Of a DNA stretch of 64,000 nt, positions 1-8,523 are shown one piece after another; within the stretch, counting starts at the first letter, position 1, and the number at the start of each line of letters is the position of its first letter. Location: NCBI GenBank assembly GCA_014649575.1, contig BMTH01000003.1, positions 186,001-250,000 on the forward strand, given 5' to 3'. Below the pieces are notes generated by a model. That model was not told the origin of the DNA, did not search any database, and worked only from the letters and a program-made list of their open reading frames with translations. The DNA is from Streptomyces griseoincarnatus (lineage in GTDB: Bacteria; Actinomycetota; Actinomycetes; Streptomycetales; Streptomycetaceae). The translations under genes and the position numbers were made by a program.

Positions 1-25
1 CGAGGGCCAGAAGCGCGAGAGGCAT
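1..25 (-). CDS. Start of a divergent gene, probably an MFS transporter (partial)
   Basis: The complement has an ATG at 25 and reads M-P-L-A-L-L-A-L before the window edge, with GGAAGG 11-16 bases upstream. That opening resembles the first transmembrane helix of many actinobacterial MFS drug exporters. A MarR regulator divergent from an MFS exporter is a common pairing, and the MarR gene starts at 168 on the other strand. Only eight codons are visible, so the family call is inference from the residues and context. Confidence 0.35.
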
Positions 26-80
26 GAGGGAACAGACCTTCCAGAGATTGCGGTAGCACTTAACGAGTCCCGACAATAAT

Positions 81-117
81 TGCAGACGCGGGATATTTGC
101 AAGCGCGGGATATTGCA
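81..117. promoter_or_regulatory. Direct repeat in front of the MarR gene, candidate operator
   Basis: GCGGGATATT occurs at 88-97 and again at 105-114, a 17-base period, and TTGCA elements recur at 80-84, 98-102 and 114-117. The repeats sit in the intergenic region between the MarR gene and the divergent gene at the edge, where a MarR-type repressor would be expected to bind and control both. The repeat is seen directly; the operator role is inference. Confidence 0.4.
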
Positions 118-167
118 TCGGTGGTCTACCCTTGGTGTCAGACGCTGCTGGACGGAGGAATCACCCC

Positions 168-632
168 ATGACAGCCACAGATCCCGCACTCACCGCCCTT
201 GCTCAGGGCTGGTGCGCTCTCTCGCTGCTGCACGGGAAGATCGAGGCCCACATCGAGCGCGTCCTGCAGGCCCGGCACGATCTGAGCGTGCGGGAGTACT
301 CCCTGCTCGACGTGTTGAGCCGACAGCACACCGGCGAGGGCGGCCATCTGCAGATGAAGCAGGTCGCCGACGCGGTCGTGCTCAGCCAGAGCGCCACCAC
401 CCGGCTGGTCACCCGCCTCGAGGACCGAGGCCTGCTGGAGCGGTACCTCTGCCCCACTGACCGGCGCGGCATCTACACCGACGTCACCGGGGCCGGCCTC
501 AAGCTGCTGGAGGAGGCGCGGCCCACCAACGACACCGCGCTGCGCGAGGCGCTCGACGAGGCAGCGAAGAACCCCGAACTCGCCCCGCTGGTCCGCGCCG
601 TGGAGACGCTGAAGGCGCCGGTGCCCGCATAA
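168..632 (+). CDS. MarR family transcriptional regulator
   Basis: A 154-residue protein with the winged-helix layout of MarR regulators: an N-terminal dimerisation helix, a recognition region around VVLSQSATTRLVTRLEDRGL, and the wing motif CPTDRRGIYTDVT. MarR proteins are dimeric repressors, often of drug exporters or oxidative-stress genes, and release DNA on binding a small ligand or on oxidation. The ATG at 168 was chosen because GGAGGA lies at 154-159; the in-frame start at 132 has no such site. The divergent MFS start at the left edge is a plausible target, and a direct repeat lies upstream. The ligand cannot be told from sequence. Confidence 0.88.
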   Translation: MTATDPALTALAQGWCALSLLHGKIEAHIERVLQARHDLSVREYSLLDVLSRQHTGEGGHLQMKQVADAVVLSQSATTRLVTRLEDRGLLERYLCPTDRRGIYTDVTGAGLKLLEEARPTNDTALREALDEAAKNPELAPLVRAVETLKAPVPA

Positions 633-641
633 GGTGCGGGC

Positions 642-1094
642 ATGGGAGATCTTGAGATACGGCCCGCGACCACCGACGACGTCCCAGCGATCGTCGCCAT
701 GCTGGCGGACGACCCGCTGGGCACGCAGCGCGAGTCTCCGGACGACCTCACGCCCTACCTGACCGCGATGGAACGGCTGCGTGCCGACCCGAACCAGCAT
801 CTTGTCGTCGCCGTCCGAGGAGAGCGGGTCGTCGGGACGCTCCAGCTCACGATCGTTCCGGGACTGTCCCGGCGCGGCGCCACGCGCTCGGTCGTCGAGG
901 GCGTACGCATCCACGCGGACGAACGCGGCAGCGGTCTGGGCAGCCTGATGATGGAGTGGGCGATCGACACCTCCCGCCGCGAGGGCTGCCATCTGGTTCA
1001 GCTGACCTCGGACAACACCCGCACCGACGCCCACCGCTTCTACGAGCGGCTGGGCTTCACGGCGTCGCACGTGGGCTTCAAGCTGACGCTGTGA
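642..1094 (+). CDS. GNAT family N-acetyltransferase
   Basis: A 150-residue single-domain acetyltransferase. It starts with the typical beta strand LEIRPATTDDVPAI and has the acetyl-CoA pyrophosphate loop ERGSGLGS at about residues 91-98, followed by the late motif HRFYERLGF. GNAT enzymes transfer acetyl from acetyl-CoA to an amine; the acceptor here is unknown. It follows the MarR gene by only 9 bases on the same strand, so the two are probably cotranscribed. A long palindrome containing parS follows the stop codon and may also end transcription. Confidence 0.88.
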   Translation: MGDLEIRPATTDDVPAIVAMLADDPLGTQRESPDDLTPYLTAMERLRADPNQHLVVAVRGERVVGTLQLTIVPGLSRRGATRSVVEGVRIHADERGSGLGSLMMEWAIDTSRREGCHLVQLTSDNTRTDAHRFYERLGFTASHVGFKLTL

Positions 1095-1098
1095 GAAA

Positions 1099-1130
1099 AG
1101 TGGCCGTGTTTCACGTGAAACACGGCCACT
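1099..1130. repeat. 32-base perfect palindrome centred on parS
   Basis: The 32 bases are their own reverse complement and carry parS at the centre. The palindrome lies between the convergent GNAT (ends 1094) and serine hydrolase (ends 1155) genes, so its transcript would fold into a GC-rich hairpin. I infer a bidirectional terminator that doubles as a ParB site. Confidence 0.75.
1108..1121. other. parS site 1
   Basis: Perfect GTTTCACGTGAAAC, the Streptomyces ParB-binding centromere sequence. It lies in a convergent intergenic region inside a 32-base palindrome. Confidence 0.95.
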
Positions 1131-1154
1131 CGCGTACGTCGGGAGCCCCTCGGG

Positions 1155-2540
1155 CTACGGGAGGCCCCGCCACCCCTCCGCGTCCACGCCGCCGGGCAAC
1201 GGAGCGCCCTCCTCGTACGGCTGCCGGGTGAACACGAACGAGCCCAGGTCGAGGTGGCTGACCGTGCCGTCCGGGCGTCGCACGGGCTGCAGCACCTCCC
1301 CGGCGTAGTAGCCCTCGAGCCCTACCCAGCCGCCGTCACCGTCCGGACGGAAACGCGAGCGTCGTCCCTTCCCGGAGAGGGGTTCCAGCGCGAGCAGCCC
1401 GTCGGCCGACAGCCTCAGCCCGAAGGCGTACGTCCCCCAGTACCACTGGCCCACCAGGTCGAGCACGGCGGAATCGGCCTTGCGGAGCGGCCGCCAGGGC
1501 GCGGGGACGCGCGGTTCCGCCTCCGCGACGATCCGCACCAGGTCCGCGGCGACGGTGAACGGCGCGGGTCCGGAGGTGCAGTTGGCGAGGACCACGGCGC
1601 CGACGTCGTCCGCAAGGCTCATCGTCAGGCAGGCCAGGAACCCCGGGAGCGAGCCGGTGTGCCCGACGAACGCCCTGCCCTGCTGATGGCGCAACTCCAG
1701 CCCCAGGCCGTAGGCGTATCCGTCGGCCACGTCCGCCGCCTCGGCCGGCGCCGCCGGCGTCCTCATCTCCCGCACCGACTCGGCGCTCAGCACCCGCTCG
1801 TCCCCTGCGGCCAGCAAGGCAGCGAAGCGTGCCAGGTCGCCGGTGGTGGACCACAACTGCCCGGCAGGAGCCATCACACCCAGGTTCTCCAAGGGCTCGG
1901 GCTGCATCACGTCGGCCCACGGATGTACGGCCCAGCCGCCCGCGTGCGGCGCCACGGGTTCCACGGTGGTGCGGTGCAGCCCCAGAGGGTCGAGCACCTC
2001 GCGCCGCAGGACGTCCGCCCAGGGCGCCCCGCGCAGCTTCTCGACGAGCGCACCCAGGAGCGCGTAGCCGGGATTCGAGTAGTGGAAGCGCCGCCCCACC
2101 GGGTGCACCAAGGGGCGCTCACCGAGGACGTCGGCGAGTCCGGGACGCAGGGAGCCGGGGGTCCGCTCCCACCAGGGGCCGGGCGTCTCGGCGGCCAGTC
2201 CGGCGCGGTGCGCCAGCAGGTCGACGACGGTCACCTCGCCCACACCGGTGCCGGGCAGATGCTTCTCCAACGGGTCGGCGAGGTCGAGCAGGCCCGCGTC
2301 CCTCAGCCGCAGTACCAGGACGGCGGTGAAGGTCTTGGTGATCGAACCGATCCGGTACTGGACGTCGCCGTCCGGGACCTCGCCCTCCACCGAGGTCCGG
2401 GCCCCGCTCCACACGGCCCTCCCGTCCCGCACGACGGCCGCGACGAGCGACGGCGCCCGCCCTTCCCGCTGCGCGACGGCGATCCGGTGCAGCAGCGCCC
2501 GCCGGGTACCGGGCAGCAGTTCTTCCTGAGGTGACGTCAT
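1155..2540 (-). CDS. Beta-lactamase-fold serine hydrolase
   Basis: A 461-residue protein of the class C beta-lactamase / D-aminopeptidase / esterase superfamily. The catalytic triad motifs are visible: SITK at residues 66-69 (nucleophile and general base), YSN at 154-156 and HTG at 294-296. The C-terminal 120 residues look like the beta-rich extra domain seen in D-aminopeptidase-like members. There is no clear signal peptide, so it may be cytoplasmic. Members hydrolyse D-amino-acid peptides, beta-lactams or esters, and the substrate cannot be assigned. It is convergent with the preceding GNAT gene. Confidence 0.88.
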   Translation of the reverse strand: MTSPQEELLPGTRRALLHRIAVAQREGRAPSLVAAVVRDGRAVWSGARTSVEGEVPDGDVQYRIGSITKTFTAVLVLRLRDAGLLDLADPLEKHLPGTGVGEVTVVDLLAHRAGLAAETPGPWWERTPGSLRPGLADVLGERPLVHPVGRRFHYSNPGYALLGALVEKLRGAPWADVLRREVLDPLGLHRTTVEPVAPHAGGWAVHPWADVMQPEPLENLGVMAPAGQLWSTTGDLARFAALLAAGDERVLSAESVREMRTPAAPAEAADVADGYAYGLGLELRHQQGRAFVGHTGSLPGFLACLTMSLADDVGAVVLANCTSGPAPFTVAADLVRIVAEAEPRVPAPWRPLRKADSAVLDLVGQWYWGTYAFGLRLSADGLLALEPLSGKGRRSRFRPDGDGGWVGLEGYYAGEVLQPVRRPDGTVSHLDLGSFVFTRQPYEEGAPLPGGVDAEGWRGLP

Positions 2541-2595
2541 GCCACCAGTTCAGCAGGTGAGTCGGGCCGACATGCCCGCGGTGTGACGGGGCGCC

Positions 2596-4074
2596 TCAGG
2601 TCTGAGCCATGTCCACGAACCGCGAGTAGTGGCCCTGGAAGGCGACCGTGATGGTGGCCGTCGGGCCGTTACGGTGCTTGGCGACGATCAGGTCGGCCTC
2701 GCCCGCGCGCGGGGATTCCTTCTCGTACGCGTCCTCGCGGTGCAGCAGGATGACCATGTCGGCGTCCTGCTCGATGGAGCCCGACTCACGCAGGTCGGAG
2801 ACCATCGGCTTCTTGTCCGTGCGCTGCTCGGGACCACGGTTCAGCTGGGAGAGCGCGATGACCGGGATCTCCAGCTCCTTGGCGAGCAGCTTGAGGTTAC
2901 GGGACATGTCCGAAACCTCCTGCTGACGGCTCTCGGCACGCTTGGAGCCGCCCGACTGCATCAGCTGGAGATAGTCGATGACCACCAGCTTCAGGTCGTT
3001 GCGCTGCTTCAGCCGCCTGCACTTGGCCCGGATCTCCATCATCGACAGGTTCGGCGAGTCGTCGATGTACAGAGGGGCGGCCGAGACGTCCGGCATCCGC
3101 CGGGCCAGGCGGGTCCAGTCCTCGTCGGTCATGGTGCCGGACCGCATGTGGTGCAGGGCGACGCGGGCCTCCGCGGACAGCAGACGCATCGCGATCTCGT
3201 TGCGGCCCATCTCGAGCGAGAAGATGACGCTGGGCAGGTTGTTCTTGATGGAGGCGGCTCGCGCGAAGTCCAGCGCGAGCGTCGACTTGCCCATCGCGGG
3301 ACGCGCGGCGATGACGATCATCTGACCGGGGTGCAGTCCGTTGGTGAGCGAGTCGAAGTCGGTGAACCCGGTGGGCACACCCGTCATCTCGCCGCTGCGC
3401 GACCCGATCGCCTCGATCTCGTCGAGGGCGCCCTCCATGATGTCGCCGAGCGGCAGGTAGTCCTCGCTGGTGCGCTGCTCGGTGACGGCGTAGATCTCCG
3501 CCTGGGCGCGGTTGACGATCTCGTCGACGTCGTCGTCGGCCGCGTATCCCATCTGGGTGATACGGGTGCCCGCCTCGACCAGGCGGCGCAGCACCGCCCG
3601 CTCGTGCACGATCTCCGCGTAGTACGCGGCGTTGGCCGCCGTGGGCACCATCTGCACGAGGGTGTGCAGGTACGACGCCCCGCCCACCTTGTTGATCTCG
3701 CCGCGCTTGGTCAGCTCCGCGGCGATGGTGATCGGGTCGGCCGGCTCGCCCTTGGCGTAGACGTCGAGGATGGCGGTGTAGATCGTCTCGTGGGCCGGCT
3801 TGTAGAAGTCGTGACCCTTGAGGATCTCGACGACGTCGGCGATGGCGTCCTTGGACAGCAGCATGCCGCCCAGCACGGACTGCTCCGCCTCCAGGTCCTG
3901 GGGCGGCACCCGCTCGAAGGCGGAGCCCCCGCCGTCCCATACGCCCCGGTCCGGGCCGCGGTCGTGCTGCTCGTCGCGTCCTCTGCCGTGCTCGCCCGTA
4001 CGGCGGGAGGCGGGCAGACGATCACTGGGACCGCTGTCGGCCCACGGGTCGTCCAAGGGCTCGGAAATGCTCAC
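2596..4074 (-). CDS. dnaB: Replicative DNA helicase DnaB
   Basis: The 492-residue hexameric helicase that unwinds DNA ahead of the replisome. A disordered, charged N-terminus (1-55) precedes the helical N-domain (about 56-160) and the RecA-like ATPase, with the Walker A loop around 258-265 (GKST at 262-265) and the conserved ending that contacts the fork. No intein interrupts the ATPase, although dnaB is a frequent intein site in actinobacteria. The upstream divergent region contains a group of DnaA boxes, so initiator-dependent control of dnaB is possible. No DnaC/DnaI loader is visible; a DciA-like protein is encoded at 44628. Confidence 0.97.
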   Translation of the reverse strand: MSISEPLDDPWADSGPSDRLPASRRTGEHGRGRDEQHDRGPDRGVWDGGGSAFERVPPQDLEAEQSVLGGMLLSKDAIADVVEILKGHDFYKPAHETIYTAILDVYAKGEPADPITIAAELTKRGEINKVGGASYLHTLVQMVPTAANAAYYAEIVHERAVLRRLVEAGTRITQMGYAADDDVDEIVNRAQAEIYAVTEQRTSEDYLPLGDIMEGALDEIEAIGSRSGEMTGVPTGFTDFDSLTNGLHPGQMIVIAARPAMGKSTLALDFARAASIKNNLPSVIFSLEMGRNEIAMRLLSAEARVALHHMRSGTMTDEDWTRLARRMPDVSAAPLYIDDSPNLSMMEIRAKCRRLKQRNDLKLVVIDYLQLMQSGGSKRAESRQQEVSDMSRNLKLLAKELEIPVIALSQLNRGPEQRTDKKPMVSDLRESGSIEQDADMVILLHREDAYEKESPRAGEADLIVAKHRNGPTATITVAFQGHYSRFVDMAQT

Positions 4075-4257
4075 CGAGCCACCTCCTCCCGTCCGCCGGA
4101 GCGGATCTCGCCGTGCCTCTCAGTTCTACGGCACGACACTGACAAATAAGGGGCCCAGCTCCGCTTGGCGGACGCCGGTTTTGTGACGTTTCCAGAACCG
4201 GTGGACGGAGCAGGTGCCGGACCACCGTAGGCCCGTCGGCACCGTCAGCCAATCTGG

Positions 4258-4520
4258 TTATCCACAGGCCGTGTGGACGACGAGCCCAGAGCTGTGGAGA
4301 ACTCTGCGAAACCTGTGCACGAGGCGGTGGACAGCGCTGTGAACAAGCCCGTGAACGCCCTGTGAAGAAGCTCCTGACCTGGCGGTTTGCCATCCACGGG
4401 CTGTGCAGAAGAAAAACTTCCCCACGGGGATCACAATCCGTTCGACAGGTGTACGCAACCCCACACCCAGAGCCACAAAGTAAGGGGCACAAACTGCTGA
4501 CATCTCTTACCTGTGGATGA
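4258..4520. other. DnaA-box cluster between dnaB and the MATE gene
   Basis: This fills most of the gap 4075-4534. DnaA-box-like 9-mers are TTATCCACA at 4258-4266 (perfect), TGTGGACGA at 4272-4280, TGTGGAGAA at 4293-4301, TGTGAACAA at 4338-4346 and TGTGGATGA at 4512-4520. Weaker ones are at 4326, 4390 and 4402. Three good boxes fall within 44 bases. The cluster is about 36 kb from oriC in a divergent promoter region. Either DnaA titration or control of dnaB and the MATE gene would fit. Confidence 0.75.
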
Positions 4521-4527
4521 TTAGATT
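4497..4527 (+). promoter_or_regulatory. Candidate promoter of the MATE gene
   Basis: CTGACA at 4497-4502 and TAGATT at 4522-4527 are 19 bases apart. The expected transcription start falls at about 4533-4535, on the ATG itself, which predicts a leaderless mRNA; no ribosome binding site is visible. A DnaA-like box (4512-4520) sits in the spacer. Confidence 0.45.
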
Positions 4528-4534
4528 GGTGCAC

Positions 4535-5872
4535 ATGACACAGGCCCCCGCGCGCCCCAAGGCCGCCCGCCGTCGGCACGACCGAGAGATCGTCATGCTG
4601 GCCGTCCCGGCCTTCGGCGCCCTCGTCGCCGAGCCCCTGTTCGTGATGGCGGACAGCGCCATCGTCGGCCATCTCGGCACGCCACAGCTCGCCGGACTCG
4701 GCGTCGCGTCGGCCCTCCTGGTGACCTCGGTGAGCATCTTCGTCTTCCTCGCCTACGCCACCACGGCGGCCGTCGCCCGGCGGGTGGGCGCCGGTGACCT
4801 CCCCGCCGCCATCCGTCAGGGCATGGACGGCATCTGGCTGGCGCTGCTGCTCGGCGCCGCCGTCATGGCCCTCGTCCTCCCGACGGCGCCCGCGCTCGTG
4901 GACCTCTTCGGCGCCTCAGAGACCGCCGCCCCGTACGCCGTCACGTATCTGCGGATCTCGTCGCTCGGCATCCCGGCCATGCTGATCGTGCTCGCGGCGA
5001 CCGGAGTGCTCCGCGGACTCCAGAACACCCGGACCCCGCTCTATGTGGCGGTCGCCGGCTTCGTCGCCAACGGCATCCTCAACGTCGTCCTGGTCTACGG
5101 CGCCGGTCTCGGTATCGCCGGGTCCGCCTGGGGCACCGTGATCGCTCAATGCGGCATGGCCGCGGTCTATCTGGCCGTGGTGCTGCGCGGCGCTCGCAAG
5201 CACGAGGCGTCCCTGCGACCCGACGCCGCCGGTATCCGGGCGTCGGCCCAGGCGGGCGCTCCGCTTCTGGTAAGGACGCTCTCGCTGCGGGCGATCCTGA
5301 TGATCGCGACGGCGGTCGCCGCCCGGCTGGGCGACTCCGACATCGCGGCCCACCAGATCATCCTCTCCCTGTGGAGCCTGCTCGCCTTCGCCCTCGACGC
5401 CATCGCCATCGCGGGACAGGCCATCATTGGGCGCTATCTCGGAGCCGGTGACGCGCAGGGAGCGCGGGACGCGTGCCGCCGCATGGTCGAATGGGGCATG
5501 GCCGTCGGTGTCGTCCTGGGCGTGCTGGTCGTACTGGCGCGGCCGGTGTTCCTGCCGCTCTTCACCAGCGACTCCGCCGTGAAGGAAGCGGCGCTGCCTG
5601 CGCTGATCATCGTGGCGCTGTCCCAGCCGATCTGCGGCATCGTCTTCGTGCTGGACGGTGTCCTGATGGGCGCGGGCGACGGACCGTACCTGGCCTGGGC
5701 CATGCTCGTGACCCTCGCCGTCTTCACCCCGGCAGCCCTGCTGGTGCCCGTCCTCGGGGGCGGGCTCACCGCACTGTGGGCCACGATGACGCTGATGATG
5801 GCCGTGCGGATGCTGACGTTGTGGCTGCGTTCCCGCTCCGGCCGCTGGGTCGTGACAGGCGCGGCACGCTGA
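4535..5872 (+). CDS. MATE family efflux transporter (DinF-like)
   Basis: A polytopic membrane protein of 445 residues with the twelve-helix pattern of the MATE / DinF branch. The first helix carries the family signature around PAFGALVAEPLFVMADSAIVGHLG. MATE carriers export drugs or metabolites in exchange for protons or sodium. An ATG at 4517 is in frame, but neither start has a ribosome binding site; I prefer 4535 because the apparent promoter would start the mRNA there. A parS site begins 3 bases after the stop. The substrate is unknown. Confidence 0.88.
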   Translation: MTQAPARPKAARRRHDREIVMLAVPAFGALVAEPLFVMADSAIVGHLGTPQLAGLGVASALLVTSVSIFVFLAYATTAAVARRVGAGDLPAAIRQGMDGIWLALLLGAAVMALVLPTAPALVDLFGASETAAPYAVTYLRISSLGIPAMLIVLAATGVLRGLQNTRTPLYVAVAGFVANGILNVVLVYGAGLGIAGSAWGTVIAQCGMAAVYLAVVLRGARKHEASLRPDAAGIRASAQAGAPLLVRTLSLRAILMIATAVAARLGDSDIAAHQIILSLWSLLAFALDAIAIAGQAIIGRYLGAGDAQGARDACRRMVEWGMAVGVVLGVLVVLARPVFLPLFTSDSAVKEAALPALIIVALSQPICGIVFVLDGVLMGAGDGPYLAWAMLVTLAVFTPAALLVPVLGGGLTALWATMTLMMAVRMLTLWLRSRSGRWVVTGAAR

Positions 5873-5874
5873 CC

Positions 5875-5888
5875 GTTTCACGTGAAAC
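5875..5888. other. parS site 2
   Basis: Perfect GTTTCACGTGAAAC starting 3 bases after the MATE stop codon, between convergent genes. Confidence 0.95.
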
Positions 5889-5954
5889 ACCGCACTGCTC
5901 GTGAGCACCGCGCTCATGCCGGTGACAAGTGAAGCGTTCCTGTGAGGAACAGCG

Positions 5955-5988
5955 ATGGGGGCCGCACCCTGACGGATGCGGCCCCCAT
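5955..5988. terminator. Bidirectional terminator between the MATE gene and rplI
   Basis: A hairpin with 12-base arms (5955-5966 and 5977-5988) and a 10-base loop lies between convergent genes. It lacks a long T run, as is usual in streptomycetes. Confidence 0.7.
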
Positions 5989-6014
5989 GCTCACTGCTTC
6001 AGCGAGCGCTGCCC

Positions 6015-6461
6015 TCAGGCGGCGACGACCTCGATGTTGACCGTGGCGGCAACCTCGGGGTGCAGACGCACCGACGTCTCGTGGGCGCCCAGCGTCTTGA
6101 TCGGCGAACCGAGCTCGATGCGGCGCTTGTCGACCTCGGGGCCACCGGACGCCTTGATCGCCGAAGCGATGTCGGCCGGGGTGACGGAACCGAAGAGACG
6201 GCCGGCATCGCCCGAGCGGACGGCCAGGCGGACCTTGACGCCCTCGAGCTGGGCCTTCACCTGGTTGGCCTGCTCGATGGTGTGGATCTCGTGGATCTTG
6301 CGAGCACGACGGATCTGCTCGACGTCCTTCTCGCCACCCTTGGTCCAGCGGATCGCGAGCTTCCGCGGGATCAGGTAGTTGCGAGCGTAGCCGTCCTTGA
6401 CGTCGACGACGTCGCCCGCGGCACCGAGGCCGGAGACCTCGTGGGTAAGGATGATCTTCAT
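6015..6461 (-). CDS. rplI: 50S ribosomal protein L9
   Basis: A 148-residue L9, full length. The rRNA-binding N-domain starts [32 protein letters not shown], including the conserved GYARN(Y/F)L(I/V)P motif, followed by a charged helix and the C-terminal domain. L9 binds 23S rRNA near the L1 stalk and helps keep the reading frame. It is the last gene of the rpsF-ssb-rpsR-rplI cluster, 18 bases after rpsR. Confidence 0.98.
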   Translation of the reverse strand: MKIILTHEVSGLGAAGDVVDVKDGYARNYLIPRKLAIRWTKGGEKDVEQIRRARKIHEIHTIEQANQVKAQLEGVKVRLAVRSGDAGRLFGSVTPADIASAIKASGGPEVDKRRIELGSPIKTLGAHETSVRLHPEVAATVNIEVVAA

Positions 6462-6479
6462 GAGTGGGTCACCCTTCCC

Positions 6480-6716
6480 TTATCGCGCGGTGGAGGTGTA
6501 GGGCAGCAGCGCCATCTCACGGCTGTTCTTCACGGCCGTGGCGACGTCACGCTGGTGCTGCGTGCAGTTGCCGGTCACGCGGCGGGCACGGATCTTGCCG
6601 CGGTCGGAAATGAACTTCCGCAGCATGTTCGTGTCCTTGTAGTCCACGTACGTGACCTTGTCCTTGCAGAATGCGCAGACCTTCTTCTTCGGCTTGCGCA
6701 CAGGCGGCTTCGCCAT
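6480..6716 (-). CDS. rpsR: 30S ribosomal protein S18
   Basis: A 78-residue S18. It has the Cys pair CAFC near residues 14-17 and a later NCTQHQ, giving the zinc-binding (C+) type of S18. Many actinobacteria carry a second, cysteine-free S18 made under zinc limitation; this copy looks like the zinc-replete form. It lies between ssb and rplI in the conserved cluster. Confidence 0.98.
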   Translation of the reverse strand: MAKPPVRKPKKKVCAFCKDKVTYVDYKDTNMLRKFISDRGKIRARRVTGNCTQHQRDVATAVKNSREMALLPYTSTAR

Positions 6717-6759
6717 GGTGATTCTCCTGTGTGATCAAGAAGTGTGGGTACGGCCCGCC

Positions 6760-7350
6760 CTAGAAGGGGGGCTCGTCCGAGTAGCCGCCGCCGCTGCCGC
6801 TGCCGCCGGAGCCACCGCCCCAGCCACCGCCACCGCCCTGCTGGCCACCGGCGGGAGCACCGGTCGCCCACGGGTCGTCGGCAGGAGCGCCGCCGCCCTG
6901 CTGGCCGCCGCCGGGGCCGCCGCCCCAGCCGCCGCCCTGCTGGCCGCCGCCACCGCCGCCGCCGTAGCCGCCCTGGCCGCCGCGGCCGGTGGTCTTGGTG
7001 ACCTTGGCCGTGGCGTTGCGCAGGCTGGCGCCGACTTCCTCGACGTCCAGCTCGTAGACCGTGCGCTTGACGCCCTCACGGTCCTCGTAGGACCGCTGCT
7101 TCAGCCGGCCCTGCACGATGACGCGCATGCCTCGCTGGAGCGACTCGGCGACGTTCTCCGCCGCCTGACGCCAGACGGAGCAGGTCAGGAACAGGCTCTC
7201 GCCGTCCTTCCACTCGTTCGTCTGACGGTCGAAGGTGCGGGGGGTCGACGCGACACGGAACTTCGCGACGGCCGCACCGGACGGGGTGAAGCGCAGCTCG
7301 GGGTCGTCGACAAGATTGCCGACGACCGTGATGACGGTCTCGCCTGCCAT
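6760..7350 (-). CDS. ssb: Single-stranded DNA-binding protein
   Basis: A 196-residue SSB: an OB-fold for ssDNA binding in the first ~115 residues (starting [25 protein letters not shown]), a long Gly/Gln-rich flexible linker, and the conserved acidic tip ending DEPPF that recruits repair and replication partners. The embedding between rpsF and rpsR is the usual bacterial arrangement and couples SSB supply to growth. The linker GGT/GGC repeats create long open frames on the opposite strand that are not genes. Confidence 0.97.
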   Translation of the reverse strand: MAGETVITVVGNLVDDPELRFTPSGAAVAKFRVASTPRTFDRQTNEWKDGESLFLTCSVWRQAAENVAESLQRGMRVIVQGRLKQRSYEDREGVKRTVYELDVEEVGASLRNATAKVTKTTGRGGQGGYGGGGGGGQQGGGWGGGPGGGQQGGGAPADDPWATGAPAGGQQGGGGGWGGGSGGSGSGGGYSDEPPF

Positions 7351-7424
7351 GGGGGAACCTCTCGGCGGGTTTGCTGCTGGCTGCTTGTGCTGCTACTCGG
7401 ATCCCGGGATCAGCTGAGCGGAGC

Positions 7425-7715
7425 TCAGTGGGTCTCGGGACGGAGGACCTTGGTCCGGAGGACCGACTCGTTCAGGTTCATCTGGCGGTCGAGCTCCTTG
7501 ACGACCGCAGGCTCGGCCTGCAGGTCGATGACCGAGTAGATGCCCTCGGGCTTCTTCTTGATCTCGTACGAGAGACGACGACGGCCCCAGGTGTCGACCT
7601 TCTCGACCTTTCCGCCGCCGTCACGGACGACAGAGAGGAAGTTCTCGATCAGCGGGGAGACAGCGCGCTCCTCGAGATCGGGGTCGAGGATGACCATCAC
7701 CTCGTAGTGACGCAT
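7425..7715 (-). CDS. rpsF: 30S ribosomal protein S6
   Basis: A 96-residue S6, starting [18 protein letters not shown]6 pairs with S18 on the 30S platform. The ATG at 7715 follows AAGGAGGTGG and gives the usual family length; the in-frame start at 7787 would add 24 residues with no family match. First gene of the rpsF-ssb-rpsR-rplI cluster. Confidence 0.97.
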   Translation of the reverse strand: MRHYEVMVILDPDLEERAVSPLIENFLSVVRDGGGKVEKVDTWGRRRLSYEIKKKPEGIYSVIDLQAEPAVVKELDRQMNLNESVLRTKVLRPETH

Positions 7716-8029
7716 GTGGAACCCACCTCCTTTGGACTCAGCGGCCACGGTCGTTCCGTGGCAGGAGGGTCGTGATGCGTTGCGCAACGTTGCCTGTCAG
7801 TAGAACAGCCGCCACTGACAACGGGGTCGGGCGGCGGGCTTCCGGGCCGGACGGAGGGGCCGTGGCCTTCTCCTGCTCCCGCCTGGCTCTGTCCGGACAG
7901 ACACCGGTGCAGACGCTACAGAGTACCCGCACAGCGGCTTCCGGTTGAAATCCGGCCGTGAGGACCGTCAATCTGGACACATCGGGTGTGTACGGCGCTA
8001 CGATGCGCCGCCCTTCGCAGGAGGTGCCC
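7716..8029. other. Divergent intergenic region, rpsF / small membrane protein
   Basis: This 314-base gap holds the rpsF ribosome binding site, an inverted repeat CGTTGCGCAACG at 7778-7789 on the rpsF side, and a possible promoter for the rightward gene (TGGACA at 7974-7979, 19 bases, TACGAT at 7999-8004). I see no gene in it. Confidence 0.5.
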
Positions 8030-8344
8030 ATGGCACAGGCAATGCGACCCAACACCGCCGGCGGACTCTTCGCCACCGACGGCAAGCCCCATCCGCTCCA
8101 GGACACCCTGCTCGCGGTGACCCTGGTGCTGGGGCTCACCGCCTTCATCTCGGCGCAGTTCCACCACCTGCACCTGCTCAGCTCCTGGACCGGCCTGGCC
8201 GGCATCCTCGCCGGGGCGTACGGCCAGTGGATCTCCGTCACGACGCGCGAGCGTTTCGGGCTGATCCTGGGCCTCGGCCTGGCCGCGGTCGGTTTCTTCC
8301 TGGGCATGGCGCACGGCGGACTCTTCGGCGGAGTCGTCGACTGA
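8030..8344 (+). CDS. Small membrane protein, function unknown
   Basis: A 104-residue protein with a polar N-terminus (1-25) followed by two or three hydrophobic segments (about 26-46, 50-70 and 77-98). The ATG at 8030 follows AGGAGGTG at ideal spacing; a GTG at 7958 is in frame but would start inside the promoter region. Neighbouring genes on the right act in cell-wall assembly, but no function can be assigned. Confidence 0.8.
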   Translation: MAQAMRPNTAGGLFATDGKPHPLQDTLLAVTLVLGLTAFISAQFHHLHLLSSWTGLAGILAGAYGQWISVTTRERFGLILGLGLAAVGFFLGMAHGGLFGGVVD

Positions 8345-8523
8345 CGTCGCCACCACCCGCCCCTTCCCCGCCCTTCCACACATCGTCGTACGCCCCGGCC
8401 GACCGCCGGCCGGGGCGAAGGTCCCGTGCGCCCAGACGGGCCACACCCGGGGCGCAGTAGGCTTCGCGCGAGAGCCGGAGCCCCTGAACCCATGGGGACA
8501 CACCAGCCCGAGGAGCGCCCCGA

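Noticed and set aside
6760..7001. Plus-strand frames opposite the ssb linker
   Set aside because: They arise from GGC/GGT repeats of the Gly-rich SSB linker and have no start signals or family match.
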